Assembly (NCBI RefSeq): GCF_030812315.1 | Contig: NZ_JAUSSM010000001.1 | Coordinates: forward strand, 124,001-188,000 | Source: Arthrobacter oryzae | GTDB taxonomy: Bacteria; Actinomycetota; Actinomycetes; Actinomycetales; Micrococcaceae | Direction of reading: 5' to 3' | Length of the DNA: 64,000 bases | Shown here: piece by piece, positions 1 through 9,968 of the stretch | Layout: every line of letters begins with the position of its first letter | Numbering within the stretch: position 1 is the stretch's first letter | Position numbers and translations under genes: made by a program | Notes under the pieces: model-generated | What the model was told of the DNA's origin: nothing | Seen by the model: only the letters and a program-made list of their open reading frames with translations | Databases searched by the model: none

Positions 1-2216
1 CAGCTGCGGAGGCGTTGCCCCTGGCAGTCTCGGCGACTGTTGCATTGACGGCCTACACGAGTGTCTCGCTGGGAATGGGCAACGGCGTCCTGCTGCTCGT
101 GGTCCTCTATCTTGGCGTCTCGGCGCTACGCTCAACCGTCGTCATCCGGCGTTGGACTTACTGGTGGACGGCCAGGGCCGGGGCAACGCTCCTGTTGGTG
201 CTGGCCTACGGCCAGCTCCAGGAATCCATAGGGCCGGTGTTGTTCGGCGGCCAGGAAATCTCGCTCGCCACGGTCCTGATCGTAGCTTTGGGTGCTCAGC
301 TCGTGTTCCCGCTTGCCGCCGCGGTACGCGACCGCGCTCCGGACGCGGTGGTGGCCGACGTCGCCCTGGTTTTGATGCTGCAGACTGCCACCTTGGCGGC
401 GGGCCTGATTCTGCCGCACACGACGACTAGCGAGGGAACATGGGACTGGCAACGAACCCTCACCATCACCGTTATGGCCCTCAGCGCAGTGGCGTCCGGG
501 TACGTGTTCCGGGATCTGGCGGCAGCAGCAGCTTTTGCACCGTCGATGCTGGCGGTACTGCTTGTCTGCAGCGGAGGCCGCCTGTCCGACGTCGAACTTG
601 TGCTTGGCATCTTCGCAGCCTTCAGCGCCGCCATGGTGGTTGCGGTGGGACCGCGGCAGGCGAAAGGCGCGTACTTCGCCGCGGCGCGCCTGCTGACAGC
701 GGCGCTTGCAATGGTTTTCAGCTTCGACATCACGGCGTCCGGCACGGCAGTGTCACTGACCTTCGCCGGCGTGCTGGCCTTCCAGCACGTCGTCCGCTGG
801 TTCATGCGGCACCGGCTGGAACAGGTACCGTTCCAGGACGCCGCAGTTTGGCTGACCCTTGGCGCGCAGGCAGTCCTGCCCGCGCTCTATGTGATCCAGG
901 GCGGCGGAGCCTCTGCCATCTACGCGGCCGAGGGCGGGCGGGGAGTTGTCCTCCTGGAGCTACTGCTGCTTCTGCTGGGTGCGGTTGCCGCCCATCGGCT
1001 GTTCGCGGCACGCGGGGCGCACTACCTGTGCGTGTACGGCGGCGTGTTTGCGGTGGTGGCATCGGGACCGGCACTGCAGTTCGGGGCAGGAACTGCTCTC
1101 GCGGCGCCGCTTCTGAGCTGGGACGGCGTCCCGCTGGCCCTTTTGGCTGCATCACTCGCCTTCAACGTCGCTGGGATCCGACGGCGTCGGCTCACCGATG
1201 CTTCGCCCGAAGCCGGCGTGGACCGCTGGTTCTGGCTGGCCGGGGCTGCTGTTCCCGCCCTCACCGCCGGACTTGCCGCCGGCCAGGCCGCGGACTGGAT
1301 CTCCGGCGTCACACTACTGGTGCTGGCCGCCACCGGGTTTACTGCATCGCACGTGGAACGCAAACCGCTGCTGTATCCGCCGGCCGCAGCGCTCGTCCTA
1401 ACAGGTGCCACCCTCGTTGCCGTCACCGTGTTCCGGGGCGCCAAGGGGGAGTGGGGGGCCTACCTGCCATGGCTGGCCGGATGCGGGTTGGCAGCACTCG
1501 TTCTCTACGGTGCCAGCTTCGCGCTCAGGGACCAGGATGGGGTGCGGCGGCGGACGCTGGTCTCCGCAGCGGCGCTCGGGCTGGCCACAGCTGCCGTGGC
1601 CGGCATGTTGCGCGATGCCACATCACTGACGGCGGCGCTCCTCGTGGCCGCAACCGTGGCCGTGGTTGTGCGGGAAGTTCCGGTCCGGGCGCGGAGGGTG
1701 ACTCTCGAGATTGGCGCGTTCCTGGTGACGGTTGCTCTGCAGCGTGCAGTCCTCATCACGGACGGCCGCCTACAGGAGCCGTTCTGGGCGGTGCAGTGGT
1801 ACGTCCTGTTGGCCGCAGCCCTGGCCGCGCTGCGCTTTGCTGCCGGATTCCGGCCGGCGGGCCGGATGCTCCTGGGGTCGGGCGCCGCATTGCTTGGCCT
1901 GAGCGGGCTGGGGATTCTGTTCGGGGGATCCGGAAGTCAGCAGCTGTGGGTCCTGGCCGTTCACGCTGCACTGCTGCTGTCAGGACTGCTCATCGGAGAA
2001 CGGATGTTCGTCTGGTGGGGTGCAGGTGGAGTCGCCTTGTGCCTGATGTGGGCCCTTCGGTCCTACACGTTCGCGCTGCTGGCTATGATCGCCGTCGGGC
2101 TCATCGCTTTTGCCCTGTGGAAGCTGGCCCGCGCCAAGCCGGAGGCGCCGGCTGACGGACGGCCGCAATCCGAAGCGCAACCGACCCCCGACGGGCAGCA
2201 GGATCGTTTGTACTGA
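1..2216 (+). CDS. Large polytopic membrane protein, 5' end outside the window
   Basis: The reading frame is open from the first bases, so the true start lies upstream; the first in-window start-like codon (TTG at 15) is probably internal. At least 733 residues are visible, dominated by many hydrophobic Leu/Ala/Val segments separated by short Arg-rich loops, with a hydrophilic Pro/Gln/Ala tail of about 30 residues. No catalytic motif is apparent. Multi-helix proteins of this kind in actinobacteria are often named for an SCO7613 C-terminal-like domain; that assignment is by resemblance only. It is followed 38 bases later by a tiny membrane-protein gene on the same strand. Confidence 0.7.
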   Translation, partial: AAEALPLAVSATVALTAYTSVSLGMGNGVLLLVVLYLGVSALRSTVVIRRWTYWWTARAGATLLLVLAYGQLQESIGPVLFGGQEISLATVLIVALGAQLVFPLAAAVRDRAPDAVVADVALVLMLQTATLAAGLILPHTTTSEGTWDWQRTLTITVMALSAVASGYVFRDLAAAAAFAPSMLAVLLVCSGGRLSDVELVLGIFAAFSAAMVVAVGPRQAKGAYFAAARLLTAALAMVFSFDITASGTAVSLTFAGVLAFQHVVRWFMRHRLEQVPFQDAAVWLTLGAQAVLPALYVIQGGGASAIYAAEGGRGVVLLELLLLLLGAVAAHRLFAARGAHYLCVYGGVFAVVASGPALQFGAGTALAAPLLSWDGVPLALLAASLAFNVAGIRRRRLTDASPEAGVDRWFWLAGAAVPALTAGLAAGQAADWISGVTLLVLAATGFTASHVERKPLLYPPAAALVLTGATLVAVTVFRGAKGEWGAYLPWLAGCGLAALVLYGASFALRDQDGVRRRTLVSAAALGLATAAVAGMLRDATSLTAALLVAATVAVVVREVPVRARRVTLEIGAFLVTVALQRAVLITDGRLQEPFWAVQWYVLLAAALAALRFAAGFRPAGRMLLGSGAALLGLSGLGILFGGSGSQQLWVLAVHAALLLSGLLIGERMFVWWGAGGVALCLMWALRSYTFALLAMIAVGLIAFALWKLARAKPEAPADGRPQSEAQPTPDGQQDRLY

Positions 2217-2254
2217 AGCCTTGGTAAGGTTGCTGACAACGAAAGGACAGCATC

Positions 2255-2380
2255 ATGGAATGGATTATTTTCTTCCTGGTTGCCGCTGCGGTTGTCGCCG
2301 GAGTTTTTTGGGCGAAGAAGCACTTCCGCCAAGAGATTGACCGCGCCAAGCGCATCAACCGCGCCAACAAGAACCAGTAG
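2255..2380 (+). CDS. 41-residue single-pass membrane peptide
   Basis: ATG at 2255 is preceded by GAAAGGA at about 8 bases. The product starts MEWIIFFLVAAAVVAGVFWA, one transmembrane helix of about 18 residues, followed by a highly basic cytoplasmic tail (KKHFRQEIDRAKRINRANKNQ region). This layout gives an N-out or hairpin-anchored small protein with a positive inside tail. It ends 8 bases before the convergent beta-glucosidase stop codon. Too short for most gene finders; function unknown. It could be cotranscribed with the upstream polytopic protein. Confidence 0.6.
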   Translation: MEWIIFFLVAAAVVAGVFWAKKHFRQEIDRAKRINRANKNQ

Positions 2381-2388
2381 GCCGGCGC

Positions 2389-3831
2389 TCAGGCCCTGCG
2401 CGCCCTGCTCAACGCCTGGAACCAGTAGAAGGATTCCTTGGGCGTGCGCTCCAGCGTGTCGAAGTCCACGTGGATCAGCCCGAAACGCTGGGAGTATCCA
2501 GCCGCCCATTCGAAGTTGTCCAGCAACGTCCACACGTAGTAGCCCAGCAACTTCACGTCCTCGGCAATACCGCCCGGGGACGTCGCGGCCAGCGCGTGGC
2601 CAAGATGGCTGGCCAGGTATTCGATCCGTTTTGTGTCGGCAATCGGACCGGAAACGTGTTCCGGTTCCGGGAAGCTCGCCCCGCTCTCCGTGATGTATAG
2701 GGGTGGCAAGGCATCACCGTACCGGTCCTTCATTTCGCGGAGCAGGATGCCGAGGTGTTCAGGGGCAACCGGCCAGCCGAATCCGGTGGTCTCGTACTCC
2801 GGGTAGCCCACTTCGTGGAACGGCAACTGGGCCAGTGCCGCAGAATTATTCGCCGGAACGCTGACCGTTCCCCGGCCCAGGGCCACTTTTACGGGGTAGT
2901 AGTAATTGAGTCCGTAGAAGTCCAGAGGCTGGTGGATGGTCCGGAGGTCGGCGTCGGTGATTTTGCCCATGGAGCGGAACCACGGCCGGACCACGAGCGG
3001 CAGCTTCGGGTAGCGGCCCAGCAGGACGGGGTCCGCGTACACACGGTTCATTAGAATGTCGAAAATCCTCGCCACCATCCTGTCGCCACGCTTGCTGGTT
3101 GCCGGCCGGACAGGGGAGTGGAGGTTGGTCACGCCTACGGCCCCGGCGACCCCGACACTTCGCAGTGCCTGGACCGCGAGGCCGTGTGCCAGCAGCTGGT
3201 GATGGATTGAAGGCAGGGCGTTGAACAGGAGGTCGTGGCCGGGCGCATGGACGCCGAGTGCATATCCGTTGAGTGTCACGGAAACCGGTTCGTTGAGGGT
3301 GACCCACTGGGCAACCCGGTCGCCGAACCTTTCTCCGGCGGCTGCGCTGTACTCGGCAAAACGCTCCGCCGTGGACCTGTTCATCCAGCCGCCGCTGTGC
3401 TCGAGCGGCAGGGGAGTGTCCCAGTGGTACAGCGTAGCCATCGGAGAGATGCCGGCGTCGAGCAGTTGGTCGATTAGCCGGTCATAGAAGTCAAGGCCCT
3501 GGCTGTTGAAGGGACCGCGGCCGTCAGGCTGGATCCGGGGCCAGGAAATGGAGAACCGGTAGGAGTCGACGCCCAGATCGCGCATCAGGGCCACGTCTTC
3601 GCCGGAGCGGTTGTAATGGTCGCAGGCAACGGCAGGGGAGTGGCCGTCCATGATGCTTCCCGGCTTTTCGGCAAAGGCATCCCAGCCGGAGGGCCCGCGC
3701 CCGTCAGCTTTGAGGGATCCTTCAATCTGGAAGGCGGCGGCCGCCACACCCAGGGTGAATTCCGGACCCAGCCGACCGGCCAGGCTCTGCAACGCCGCAG
3801 AGTTCTGCACAGTCATGTCCCTATCATCCAT
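2389..3831 (-). CDS. Glycoside hydrolase family 1 beta-glucosidase
   Basis: A 480-residue GH1 enzyme that would hydrolyse beta-linked glucosides or galactosides in the cytoplasm (no signal peptide). The acid/base motif TLNEP is seen with Glu181 and the nucleophile motif YITESGAS with Glu382; the N-terminal FTLGVAAAAFQIEGS and YRFSISWPRI blocks and the C-terminal LLDNFEWAAGYSQRFGL block are all typical. Length is normal for the family. The ATG at 3831 has AAGGG just upstream; an alternative ATG five codons in also has a purine-rich stretch. It is transcribed away from the S10 operon, so the two share the region 3832-4203. Substrate specificity cannot be read from the sequence. Confidence 0.93.
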   Translation of the reverse strand: MDDRDMTVQNSAALQSLAGRLGPEFTLGVAAAAFQIEGSLKADGRGPSGWDAFAEKPGSIMDGHSPAVACDHYNRSGEDVALMRDLGVDSYRFSISWPRIQPDGRGPFNSQGLDFYDRLIDQLLDAGISPMATLYHWDTPLPLEHSGGWMNRSTAERFAEYSAAAGERFGDRVAQWVTLNEPVSVTLNGYALGVHAPGHDLLFNALPSIHHQLLAHGLAVQALRSVGVAGAVGVTNLHSPVRPATSKRGDRMVARIFDILMNRVYADPVLLGRYPKLPLVVRPWFRSMGKITDADLRTIHQPLDFYGLNYYYPVKVALGRGTVSVPANNSAALAQLPFHEVGYPEYETTGFGWPVAPEHLGILLREMKDRYGDALPPLYITESGASFPEPEHVSGPIADTKRIEYLASHLGHALAATSPGGIAEDVKLLGYYVWTLLDNFEWAAGYSQRFGLIHVDFDTLERTPKESFYWFQALSRARRA

Positions 3832-4203
3832 TCGGCCCTTGCTGAAGGCAATGACCCCTGCTCAGCCTGATTCGCTTCTGTCCATAAAATCCGGCATACT
3901 AGATGAGTTGTTCAAGCGCTCCTTCGCGTCCCGATCCGGATAATGCCGGGTGTCAGGGTCCAAGTAGGAGACCAAACATAACCCACTCCCCATGGAACTG
4001 CGGACGAGTACGCGTGCACAGCGCGACACGCCCGACCGCGGGGGTCGGTTACGCCGGCAGGTTGAGGAACCCGGATTCTTCCGGATTCAGCTTGTGCGGC
4101 GGGTGGTAGTTACGACTTCAAATGCTTCGGCAGCCGCACAACGCGTAAGTAAACAGGGCAGCCCCAAACAGGGGAAGCACAGACTGAAAGAGAGTCAGGC
4201 GAC
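3832..4203 (+). promoter_or_regulatory. Divergent regulatory region and structured leader of the S10 operon
   Basis: A 372-base gap with no convincing gene. It must hold the promoters of both the beta-glucosidase gene and rpsJ; a -10-like CATACT lies at 3895-3900 on the plus strand, without a good -35. The last 110 bases can fold: a 9-bp perfect stem TTGTGCGGC/GCCGCACAA (4092-4100 with 4133-4141), a CCGACC/GGTCGG hairpin at 4032-4048, and CCCC/GGGG at 4162-4174 just before rpsJ. Such a leader suggests feedback control by a ribosomal protein, which is inferred. Confidence 0.5.
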
Positions 4204-4512
4204 ATGGCGGGACAAAAAATCCGCATCCGGCTGAAGTCATACGACCACGAGGTCATTGACGTTTCAGCACGGAAGATCGTTGAGACGGTCACGCGCGCAG
4301 GCGCAACGGTAGTTGGCCCCGTGCCGCTGCCGACGGAGAAGAACGTGTACTGCGTTATCCGCTCTCCGCACAAGTACAAGGACAGCCGCGAGCACTTTGA
4401 AATGCGCACGCACAAGCGTCTGATCGACATCATCGACCCCACGCCGAAGGCTGTTGACTCGCTTATGCGTCTCGACCTGCCGGCTGACGTGAACATCGAA
4501 ATCAAGCTGTAG
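4204..4512 (+). CDS. rpsJ: 30S ribosomal protein S10
   Basis: First gene of the S10 operon. The 102-residue product begins [19 protein letters not shown] and contains the conserved [20 protein letters not shown] and [10 protein letters not shown] stretches of S10, a component of the 30S head that also serves in NusB/S10 antitermination. Length is standard. The ATG follows GAGAGTCAGG. It is separated from rplC by 17 bases carrying GGGAGG. Confidence 0.98.
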
Positions 4513-4529
4513 GGAGGTGCTGAGAGACT

Positions 4530-5180
4530 ATGACCGCAACCCGTAACGTAAAGGGCCTGCTGGGCACGAAGCTCGGCATGACCCAGGTCTGGGACGAGAA
4601 CAACAAGCTCATCCCCGTCACTGTTGTCCAGGCTGACTCAAACGTCATCACCCAGCTGCGTAACGCAGAAGTTGATGGCTACGTCGCCGTTCAGATCGGC
4701 TACGGCCAGATCGATCCCCGCAAGGTCACCAAGCCGCTGGCTGGTCACTTTGAAAAGGCAGGCGTCACGCCTCGCCGTCACGTCGTCGAACTCCGTACCG
4801 CAGATGCTGCTGAGTACGAGCTGGGCCAGGAGCTCTCTGTTGAGGTCTTCGAAGCCGGCCAGAAGATCGACGTCGTAGGCACCACCAAGGGTAAGGGCTT
4901 CGCCGGTGTTATGAAGCGTCACGGCTTCCACGGCGTTGGAGCTTCCCACGGTGCACACAAGAACCACCGTAAGCCCGGTTCAATCGGTGGCGCATCCACC
5001 CCGAGCCGCGTCTTCAAGGGCATGAAAATGGCCGGCCGCATGGGCGCCGTTCGTCACACCACGCTGAACCTCACGGTTCACGCAGTTGACGTCGAGAAGT
5101 CGCTGCTCCTCATCAAGGGCGCCGTTCCCGGCGCCCGCGGCCAGGTCGTCCTCGTACGCACCGCCGTGAAGGGAGCCTAG
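4530..5180 (+). CDS. rplC: 50S ribosomal protein L3
   Basis: The 216-residue protein has the L3 signatures [15 protein letters not shown] at the N-terminus and the basic loop around [14 protein letters not shown] and [16 protein letters not shown] that reaches the peptidyl-transferase centre. L3 is an early 50S assembly protein. Start ATG at 4530 is preceded by GGGAGGTGCTGAGAG. It is 4 bases from rplD, consistent with translational coupling in the S10 operon. Confidence 0.98.
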   Translation: MTATRNVKGLLGTKLGMTQVWDENNKLIPVTVVQADSNVITQLRNAEVDGYVAVQIGYGQIDPRKVTKPLAGHFEKAGVTPRRHVVELRTADAAEYELGQELSVEVFEAGQKIDVVGTTKGKGFAGVMKRHGFHGVGASHGAHKNHRKPGSIGGASTPSRVFKGMKMAGRMGAVRHTTLNLTVHAVDVEKSLLLIKGAVPGARGQVVLVRTAVKGA

Positions 5181-5184
5181 TTCA

Positions 5185-5802
5185 ATGACTAGCACTGTCA
5201 AGGTTGACCTGCCTGCAGAGATCTTCGACGTACAGACCAACGTGCCGCTGCTGCACCAGGTTGTCGTTGCCCAGCTCGCTGCTGCTCGCCAGGGTACCCA
5301 CAAGACCAAGACCCGCGCTGAAGTTTCCGGTGCAGGCCGCAAGCCGTTCAAGCAGAAGGGCACCGGCCGCGCCCGTCAGGGTTCAATCCGTGCTCCTCAC
5401 ATGACCGGTGGTGGCGTTGTCCACGGCCCGACCCCGCGTGACTACAGCCAGCGGACCCCCAAGAAGATGATTGCTGCTGCACTGCGCGGCGCACTGTCTG
5501 ACCGCGCACGTAACGGCCGCATCCACGTTGTTGCTGAACTGGTAGCCGGCACCAAGCCGTCCGCCAAGGACGCACTGGCAACGCTGCGCGGCGTGTCCGA
5601 GCGCAAGAACCTGCTCGTTGTCATCGAGCGCGCCAACGATGTTGCCGCACTGTCCGTGCGTAACCTCGCAGATGTTCACGTTCTGTACGCAGACCAGCTG
5701 AACACCTACGACGTGCTCGTCTCTGACGACGTAGTCTTCACCAAGGCTGCCTACGAGGCATTCGTTGCCGCCAAGGCAAAGAACGAGGAGGATGCCAAGT
5801 GA
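5185..5802 (+). CDS. rplD: 50S ribosomal protein L4
   Basis: A 205-residue L4 with the conserved loop [25 protein letters not shown] that extends into the exit tunnel. In Escherichia coli L4 also represses its own S10 operon; whether that holds here is unknown, but the structured leader upstream of rpsJ would be the place to look. The stop codon overlaps the GTG start of rplW by 4 bases. Confidence 0.98.
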   Translation: MTSTVKVDLPAEIFDVQTNVPLLHQVVVAQLAAARQGTHKTKTRAEVSGAGRKPFKQKGTGRARQGSIRAPHMTGGGVVHGPTPRDYSQRTPKKMIAAALRGALSDRARNGRIHVVAELVAGTKPSAKDALATLRGVSERKNLLVVIERANDVAALSVRNLADVHVLYADQLNTYDVLVSDDVVFTKAAYEAFVAAKAKNEEDAK

Positions 5803-6104
5803 GCGCAGCCACCATCAAGGACCCGCGCGACGTTGTGCTTGCACCCGTCGTATCGGAAAAGAGCTACGGCCTGATCGATGAGGGAAAGTACACCTTCCTG
5901 GTGGACCCCCGCTCGAACAAGACCGAGATCAAGCTGGCCGTGGAGAAAATTTTCTCCGTCAAGGTCGACTCGATCAACACCATCAACCGTGCCGGTAAGC
6001 GCAAGCGCACCAAATTCGGCTGGGGAACCCGCAAAAACACCAAGCGTGCGATTGTGACCCTCAAAGAAGGCACGATCGACATCTTCGGCGGTCCGCTCGC
6101 GTAG
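5799..6104 (+). CDS. rplW: 50S ribosomal protein L23
   Basis: A 101-residue L23, begun by GTG inside the rplD stop (GTGA at 5799-5802). It carries the family blocks [20 protein letters not shown] and [20 protein letters not shown]23 sits at the tunnel exit and docks signal recognition particle and trigger factor. Standard length and operon position between rplD and rplB. Confidence 0.97.
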   Translation: MSAATIKDPRDVVLAPVVSEKSYGLIDEGKYTFLVDPRSNKTEIKLAVEKIFSVKVDSINTINRAGKRKRTKFGWGTRKNTKRAIVTLKEGTIDIFGGPLA

Positions 6105-6133
6105 CGGAGACCACTTTAACGAGGAAATGAATT

Positions 6134-6973
6134 ATGGGAATCCGTAAATATAAGCCGACTACCCCGGGCCGTCGCGGCTCGAGCGTAGCGGACTTCACTG
6201 AAATCACGCGGTCGACGCCGGAAAAGTCGTTGGTACGTCCCCTCCCGAAAAAGGGTGGCCGTAACAACACCGGTAAGATCACGACCCGTCACAAGGGTGG
6301 TGGCCACAAGCGCCAGTACCGTCTGATCGACTTCCGTCGCCACGACAAAGACGGCGTTGACGCCCGCGTTGCCGAAATTGAGTACGATCCGAACCGTACG
6401 GCTCGCATCGCCCTCCTGCACTACGTTGATGGCACCAAGCGTTACATCATCGCCCCGAACAAGCTGTCCCAGGGTGACTTCGTAGAGGCCGGTGCCAACG
6501 CTGATATCAAGCCTGGCAACAACCTGCCCCTGCGCAACATCCCGGTGGGTACCGTTATCCACGCAGTTGAACTGCGTCCGGGTGGCGGCGCCAAGATGGG
6601 CCGCTCCGCCGGCGCATCGATCCAGCTCGTTGCTAAGGAAGGCCGCTTCGCCCAGCTGCGTCTGCCTTCCGGCGAAATCCGCAACGTTGACGTGCGCTGC
6701 CGCGCAACGATCGGCGAGGTCGGCAACGCCGAGCAGTCGAACATCAACTGGGGCAAGGCCGGCCGTATGCGGTGGAAGGGCGTTCGCCCGACCGTCCGTG
6801 GTGTCGCCATGAACCCGGTTGACCACCCGCACGGTGGTGGCGAGGGTAAGACGTCCGGTGGACGTCACCCCGTCAACCCGAACGGTAAGCGTGAGGGCCG
6901 CACCCGCCGCCCGAACAAAGAGAGCGACAAGCTTATTGTGCGTCGTCGTCGTACTGGCAAGAACAAGCGATAG
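6134..6973 (+). CDS. rplB: 50S ribosomal protein L2
   Basis: A 279-residue L2, a 23S rRNA binding protein needed for subunit joining and peptidyl transfer. Seen are the N-terminal [20 protein letters not shown], the [21 protein letters not shown]-binding stretch, and the C-terminal [19 protein letters not shown] loop with the conserved His. SD GAGGAAATG-like sequence precedes the ATG. It lies 29 bases after rplW and 12 before rpsS. Confidence 0.98.
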   Translation: MGIRKYKPTTPGRRGSSVADFTEITRSTPEKSLVRPLPKKGGRNNTGKITTRHKGGGHKRQYRLIDFRRHDKDGVDARVAEIEYDPNRTARIALLHYVDGTKRYIIAPNKLSQGDFVEAGANADIKPGNNLPLRNIPVGTVIHAVELRPGGGAKMGRSAGASIQLVAKEGRFAQLRLPSGEIRNVDVRCRATIGEVGNAEQSNINWGKAGRMRWKGVRPTVRGVAMNPVDHPHGGGEGKTSGGRHPVNPNGKREGRTRRPNKESDKLIVRRRRTGKNKR

Positions 6974-6985
6974 GAGCCTGGACAC

Positions 6986-7267
6986 ATGCCACGCAGCCTG
7001 AAAAAAGGTCCTTTCGTTGACCAGCACCTCTTTGTAAAGGTGGACAGGGAAAACGAAAAGGGCACCAAGAACGTCATCAAGACCTGGTCCCGCCGCTCGA
7101 TGATCATCCCCGACATGCTCGGGCACACGATCGCCGTGCACGACGGACGCAAGCACATCCCGGTGTTTGTCACCGAGTCGATGGTCGGGCACAAGCTCGG
7201 CGAATTCGCTCCCACGCGGACATTCCGCGGCCATGTCAAGGACGACCGTAAGGGCAAGCGCCGCTAG
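6986..7267 (+). CDS. rpsS: 30S ribosomal protein S19
   Basis: A 93-residue S19 beginning [15 protein letters not shown] and containing [20 protein letters not shown] and [15 protein letters not shown], all diagnostic. S19 binds 16S rRNA in the 30S head with S13. Start ATG preceded by AGGAGCC. Positioned normally between rplB and rplV. Confidence 0.98.
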   Translation: MPRSLKKGPFVDQHLFVKVDRENEKGTKNVIKTWSRRSMIIPDMLGHTIAVHDGRKHIPVFVTESMVGHKLGEFAPTRTFRGHVKDDRKGKRR

Positions 7268-7305
7268 GCGCCTGCACTTACGTCAAAGACGAGAGAAGGA
7301 AAGCA

Positions 7306-7671
7306 ATGGAAGCCAAGGCAATTGCGCGTCACATCCGCGTAACGCCTATGAAGGCCCGGCGCGTCGTCAACCTTGTTCGTGGTAAGCAAGCGAACGAGGC
7401 TCTGGCAATTCTGAAGTTTGCCCCCCAGGCAGCTTCTGAGCCGGTATTCAAGGTAGTTCAGTCGGCAATCTCCAACGCCCGGGTCCTCGCGGACCGCGAC
7501 GGCGTGGCGTTTGACGAAGGTGACCTCATCATCAGCGAAGCGTTTGTTGATGAAGGCCCGACCATGAAGCGGTTCCAGCCGCGTGCCCAGGGTCGTGCAT
7601 TTCAGATCAAGAAGCGCACGAGCCACATCACCGTGGTAGTCGCTACCCCGGAGAAAGAGGAGGCTCGCTAA
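7306..7671 (+). CDS. rplV: 50S ribosomal protein L22
   Basis: A 121-residue L22 starting [20 protein letters not shown], with the C-terminal hairpin [20 protein letters not shown] that lines the nascent-chain tunnel, a site of macrolide-resistance mutations in other bacteria. GAGAAGGAAAG provides the ribosome-binding site. Its TAA stop is directly abutted by the GTG of rpsC. Confidence 0.97.
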   Translation: MEAKAIARHIRVTPMKARRVVNLVRGKQANEALAILKFAPQAASEPVFKVVQSAISNARVLADRDGVAFDEGDLIISEAFVDEGPTMKRFQPRAQGRAFQIKKRTSHITVVVATPEKEEAR

Positions 7672-8505
7672 GTGGGACAGAAAGTTAACCCGCACGGGTT
7701 CCGACTCGGCATCACCACCGATCACGTATCGCACTGGTTTGCTGACAGCACCAAGGCCGGTCAGCGGTACAAAGACTTCGTTCGCGAAGACATCCGTATC
7801 CGCCAGCTCATGTCCACGGGCATGGAGCGCGCCGGTATCGCCAAGGTTGAAATCGAGCGCACCCGCGACCGTGTCCGCGTGGATATCCACACGGCACGTC
7901 CGGGCATCGTTATCGGCCGCCGCGGTGCAGAAGCAGACCGCATCCGCGGCGAGCTCGAAAAGCTCACCGGCAAGCAGGTTCAGCTGAACATCCTCGAGGT
8001 CAAGAACCCCGAGATGGAAGCACAGCTTGTTGCCCAGGGCGTTGCAGAGCAGCTGACTTCCCGCGTGGCATTCCGCCGTGCGATGAAGAAGGCAATGCAG
8101 TCCGCACAGCGTGCAGGTGCCAAGGGCATCCGTATCGCTTGCTCCGGTCGACTGGGTGGCGCTGAAATGTCCCGCTCGGAGTTCTACCGCGAAGGCCGTG
8201 TGCCCCTGCACACCCTGCGTGCGAACATCGACTACGGCTTCTACGAAGCCAAGACCACCTTCGGCCGCATCGGCGTGAAGGTCTGGATCTACAAGGGTGA
8301 CGTCACCTCCAAGGAACTGGCTCAGCAGGCAGCTGCTGCTCCGTCCCGCGGCCGTGGTGCCAGCGATCGCCCGGGCCGCCCGGGTGGCGCTGACCGTGGT
8401 GACCGCCGCCGTCGTACCGACCGTCCGGCAGCGGAGGCAGCTCCGGCTGCTGAAGCTCCGGCAGTTGAGGCTGCACCTGCTGCAGTAGAAGGAGGACAGG
8501 CTTAA
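7672..8505 (+). CDS. rpsC: 30S ribosomal protein S3 with C-terminal tail
   Basis: A 277-residue S3, starting GTG immediately after the rplV stop. The core (about residues 1-215) has [14 protein letters not shown], the KH-type [17 protein letters not shown] and the [20 protein letters not shown] block at the mRNA entry channel. Beyond residue about 220 is an Arg/Gly then Ala/Pro/Glu low-complexity tail of some 55 residues, longer than in Escherichia coli S3 (233 residues). Actinobacterial S3 proteins often have such tails. Confidence 0.97.
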   Translation: MGQKVNPHGFRLGITTDHVSHWFADSTKAGQRYKDFVREDIRIRQLMSTGMERAGIAKVEIERTRDRVRVDIHTARPGIVIGRRGAEADRIRGELEKLTGKQVQLNILEVKNPEMEAQLVAQGVAEQLTSRVAFRRAMKKAMQSAQRAGAKGIRIACSGRLGGAEMSRSEFYREGRVPLHTLRANIDYGFYEAKTTFGRIGVKVWIYKGDVTSKELAQQAAAAPSRGRGASDRPGRPGGADRGDRRRRTDRPAAEAAPAAEAPAVEAAPAAVEGGQA

Positions 8506-8922
8506 ATGCTTATCCCACGTCGAGTCAAGCACCGTAAGCAGCACCACCCGGGTCGTTCCGGCGCTGCTACGGGCGGCACCAGGGTCTCCTTCGGTGAGTG
8601 GGGCATCCAGGCTCTGAGCCCGGCATATGTCACGAACCGTCAGATCGAATCTGCCCGTATCGCGATGACCCGCCACATCAAGCGTGGCGGTAAGGTCTGG
8701 ATCAACATTTACCCGGACCGTCCGCTGACGAAGAAGCCTGCCGAAACCCGCATGGGTTCCGGTAAGGGTTCTCCGGAATGGTGGGTCTCAAACGTCAAGC
8801 CGGGCCGGGTTCTCTTCGAACTCTCCGGTGTCAGTGAAGAGGTAGCTCGCGAGGCCCTGCGCCTGGCAATCCACAAGCTGCCGTTGAAGGCACGCATTGT
8901 GCGTCGCGAAGGTGGTGAGTAG
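8506..8922 (+). CDS. rplP: 50S ribosomal protein L16
   Basis: A 138-residue L16 starting [19 protein letters not shown], with [20 protein letters not shown] and [20 protein letters not shown], blocks that contact tRNA near the A site. AAGGAGGACAGGCTTAA forms the ribosome-binding site inside the end of rpsC. It is 2 bases from rpmC. Confidence 0.98.
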   Translation: MLIPRRVKHRKQHHPGRSGAATGGTRVSFGEWGIQALSPAYVTNRQIESARIAMTRHIKRGGKVWINIYPDRPLTKKPAETRMGSGKGSPEWWVSNVKPGRVLFELSGVSEEVAREALRLAIHKLPLKARIVRREGGE

Positions 8923-8924
8923 AA

Positions 8925-9254
8925 ATGGCAGTAGGATCCAAGGAACTTGCATCCGCACAGCTGGACGGTTTCGACAACGAGCGTCTCGTTGAAGAACTCC
9001 GCAAGGCCAAGGAAGAGCTGTTCAACCTGCGTTTCCAGTCCGCCACCGGTCAGCTGGAGAACCACGGTCGTCTGCGCGCGGTAAAGAAGGACATCGCACG
9101 CATCTACACCGTTCTCCGTGAGCGCGAGCTCGGCATTCGTGCCGAGGTAGCCGCACCGGTTGTGGAAGCCAAGGAAGAGAAGAAGTCCAAGAAGGCTGCA
9201 ACCAAGAAGGCCGACAAGGCTGAAACGGTTGAGGCCGAGGAGGATGCCAAGTGA
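8925..9254 (+). CDS. rpmC: 50S ribosomal protein L29 with long acidic/basic tail
   Basis: The L29 core is residues about 8-72 ([20 protein letters not shown] followed by [20 protein letters not shown]). The total of 109 residues exceeds the usual 60-75 because of a Lys/Glu/Ala tail after residue about 72. L29 lies at the tunnel exit next to L23, so the tail would project near nascent-chain factors; that role is inference. The stop overlaps rpsQ by 4 bases. Confidence 0.95.
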   Translation: MAVGSKELASAQLDGFDNERLVEELRKAKEELFNLRFQSATGQLENHGRLRAVKKDIARIYTVLRERELGIRAEVAAPVVEAKEEKKSKKAATKKADKAETVEAEEDAK

Positions 9255-9559
9255 GTGAAAAGGACGAGAACGTGACGGAAACTGTTTCCGACGCAGCCAA
9301 GGCTGACGAGCGCGGTTACCGTAAGACGAAGCGCGGCTACGTCGTCTCGGACAAGATGGAAAAGACCATCGTTGTCCAGGTCGAAGACCGCGTGAAGCAC
9401 GCCCTTTACGGCAAGGTCATCCGCCGCAACACGAAGATCAAGGCCCACGACGAAGAGAACACCGCCGGCATCGGCGACCTCGTTCTCCTCGCCGAGACCC
9501 GCCCGCTGTCCGCTACCAAGCGGTGGCGTCTGGTGGAGATCCTCGAAAAGGCCAAGTAG
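9251..9559 (+). CDS. rpsQ: 30S ribosomal protein S17
   Basis: Starts with GTG within the rpmC stop (GTGA). The 102-residue product has about 20 extra acidic N-terminal residues before the S17 core [20 protein letters not shown] and the [23 protein letters not shown] block. S17 is a primary 16S rRNA binder. Last gene of the S10 transcription unit; a strong hairpin terminator follows. Confidence 0.96.
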   Translation: MSEKDENVTETVSDAAKADERGYRKTKRGYVVSDKMEKTIVVQVEDRVKHALYGKVIRRNTKIKAHDEENTAGIGDLVLLAETRPLSATKRWRLVEILEKAK

Positions 9560-9602
9560 CCCCTGAGCCGGACCTGTCCGGCCCAGGTCATTACTGACCA
9601 GG

Positions 9603-9637
9603 AAGGCCCGTTCCCCGCGAGGGGAGCGGGCCTTTTT
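9603..9637 (+). terminator. Rho-independent terminator after the S10 operon
   Basis: An inverted repeat AAGGCCCG-TTCCCC / GGGGAG-CGGGCCTT with a GCGA loop is followed by five T residues. It lies 43 bases after the rpsQ stop and separates the S10 operon from the spc operon. Confidence 0.88.
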
Positions 9638-9968
9638 CGTGTCGTGTCCTGGCCCCGTCCTGGCCCTTGCCAGGTCCAGGCCCGCGCCGGTTAGTCTCCG
9701 GGGGCTTCAACGTGCTAAGATTTTGAGTTTGTATGGCGCCGTTCGTGCGCCGTCATCAACCTCGTAAATAATCGTGCCACGGCATAGTGCCCCCTTGCGC
9801 CCCGATCCGTCGGAATCGCCTGGGAAGCAAATGTTTTTGGCACGGGAGTTTAGGCCTGGTCTGGCAAAATCCAGGCAGGTCAAGAGACACCCCGATCAAC
9901 CGTTCCGCAAGGCTCATTCCGTAGGAAGATTTTCGGTCTGAGAACCAGCGCGACGCAAGGAGTAAATA
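9638..9968 (+). promoter_or_regulatory. Promoter and leader region of the spc operon
   Basis: The gap between the S10 terminator and rplN has no convincing gene. A -10-like TAAGAT sits at 9716-9721 and an A/T-rich TAAATAAT at 9765-9772; neither has a clear -35. A short stem GCCTGG/CCAGGC (9854-9859 with 9871-9876) lies in the presumed leader. The region is expected to supply an independent promoter for rplN to rplO. Confidence 0.45.

Noticed and set aside
7264..8676. Minus-strand frame opposite rplV-rpsC
   Set aside because: Shadow of ribosomal protein genes with no family features.
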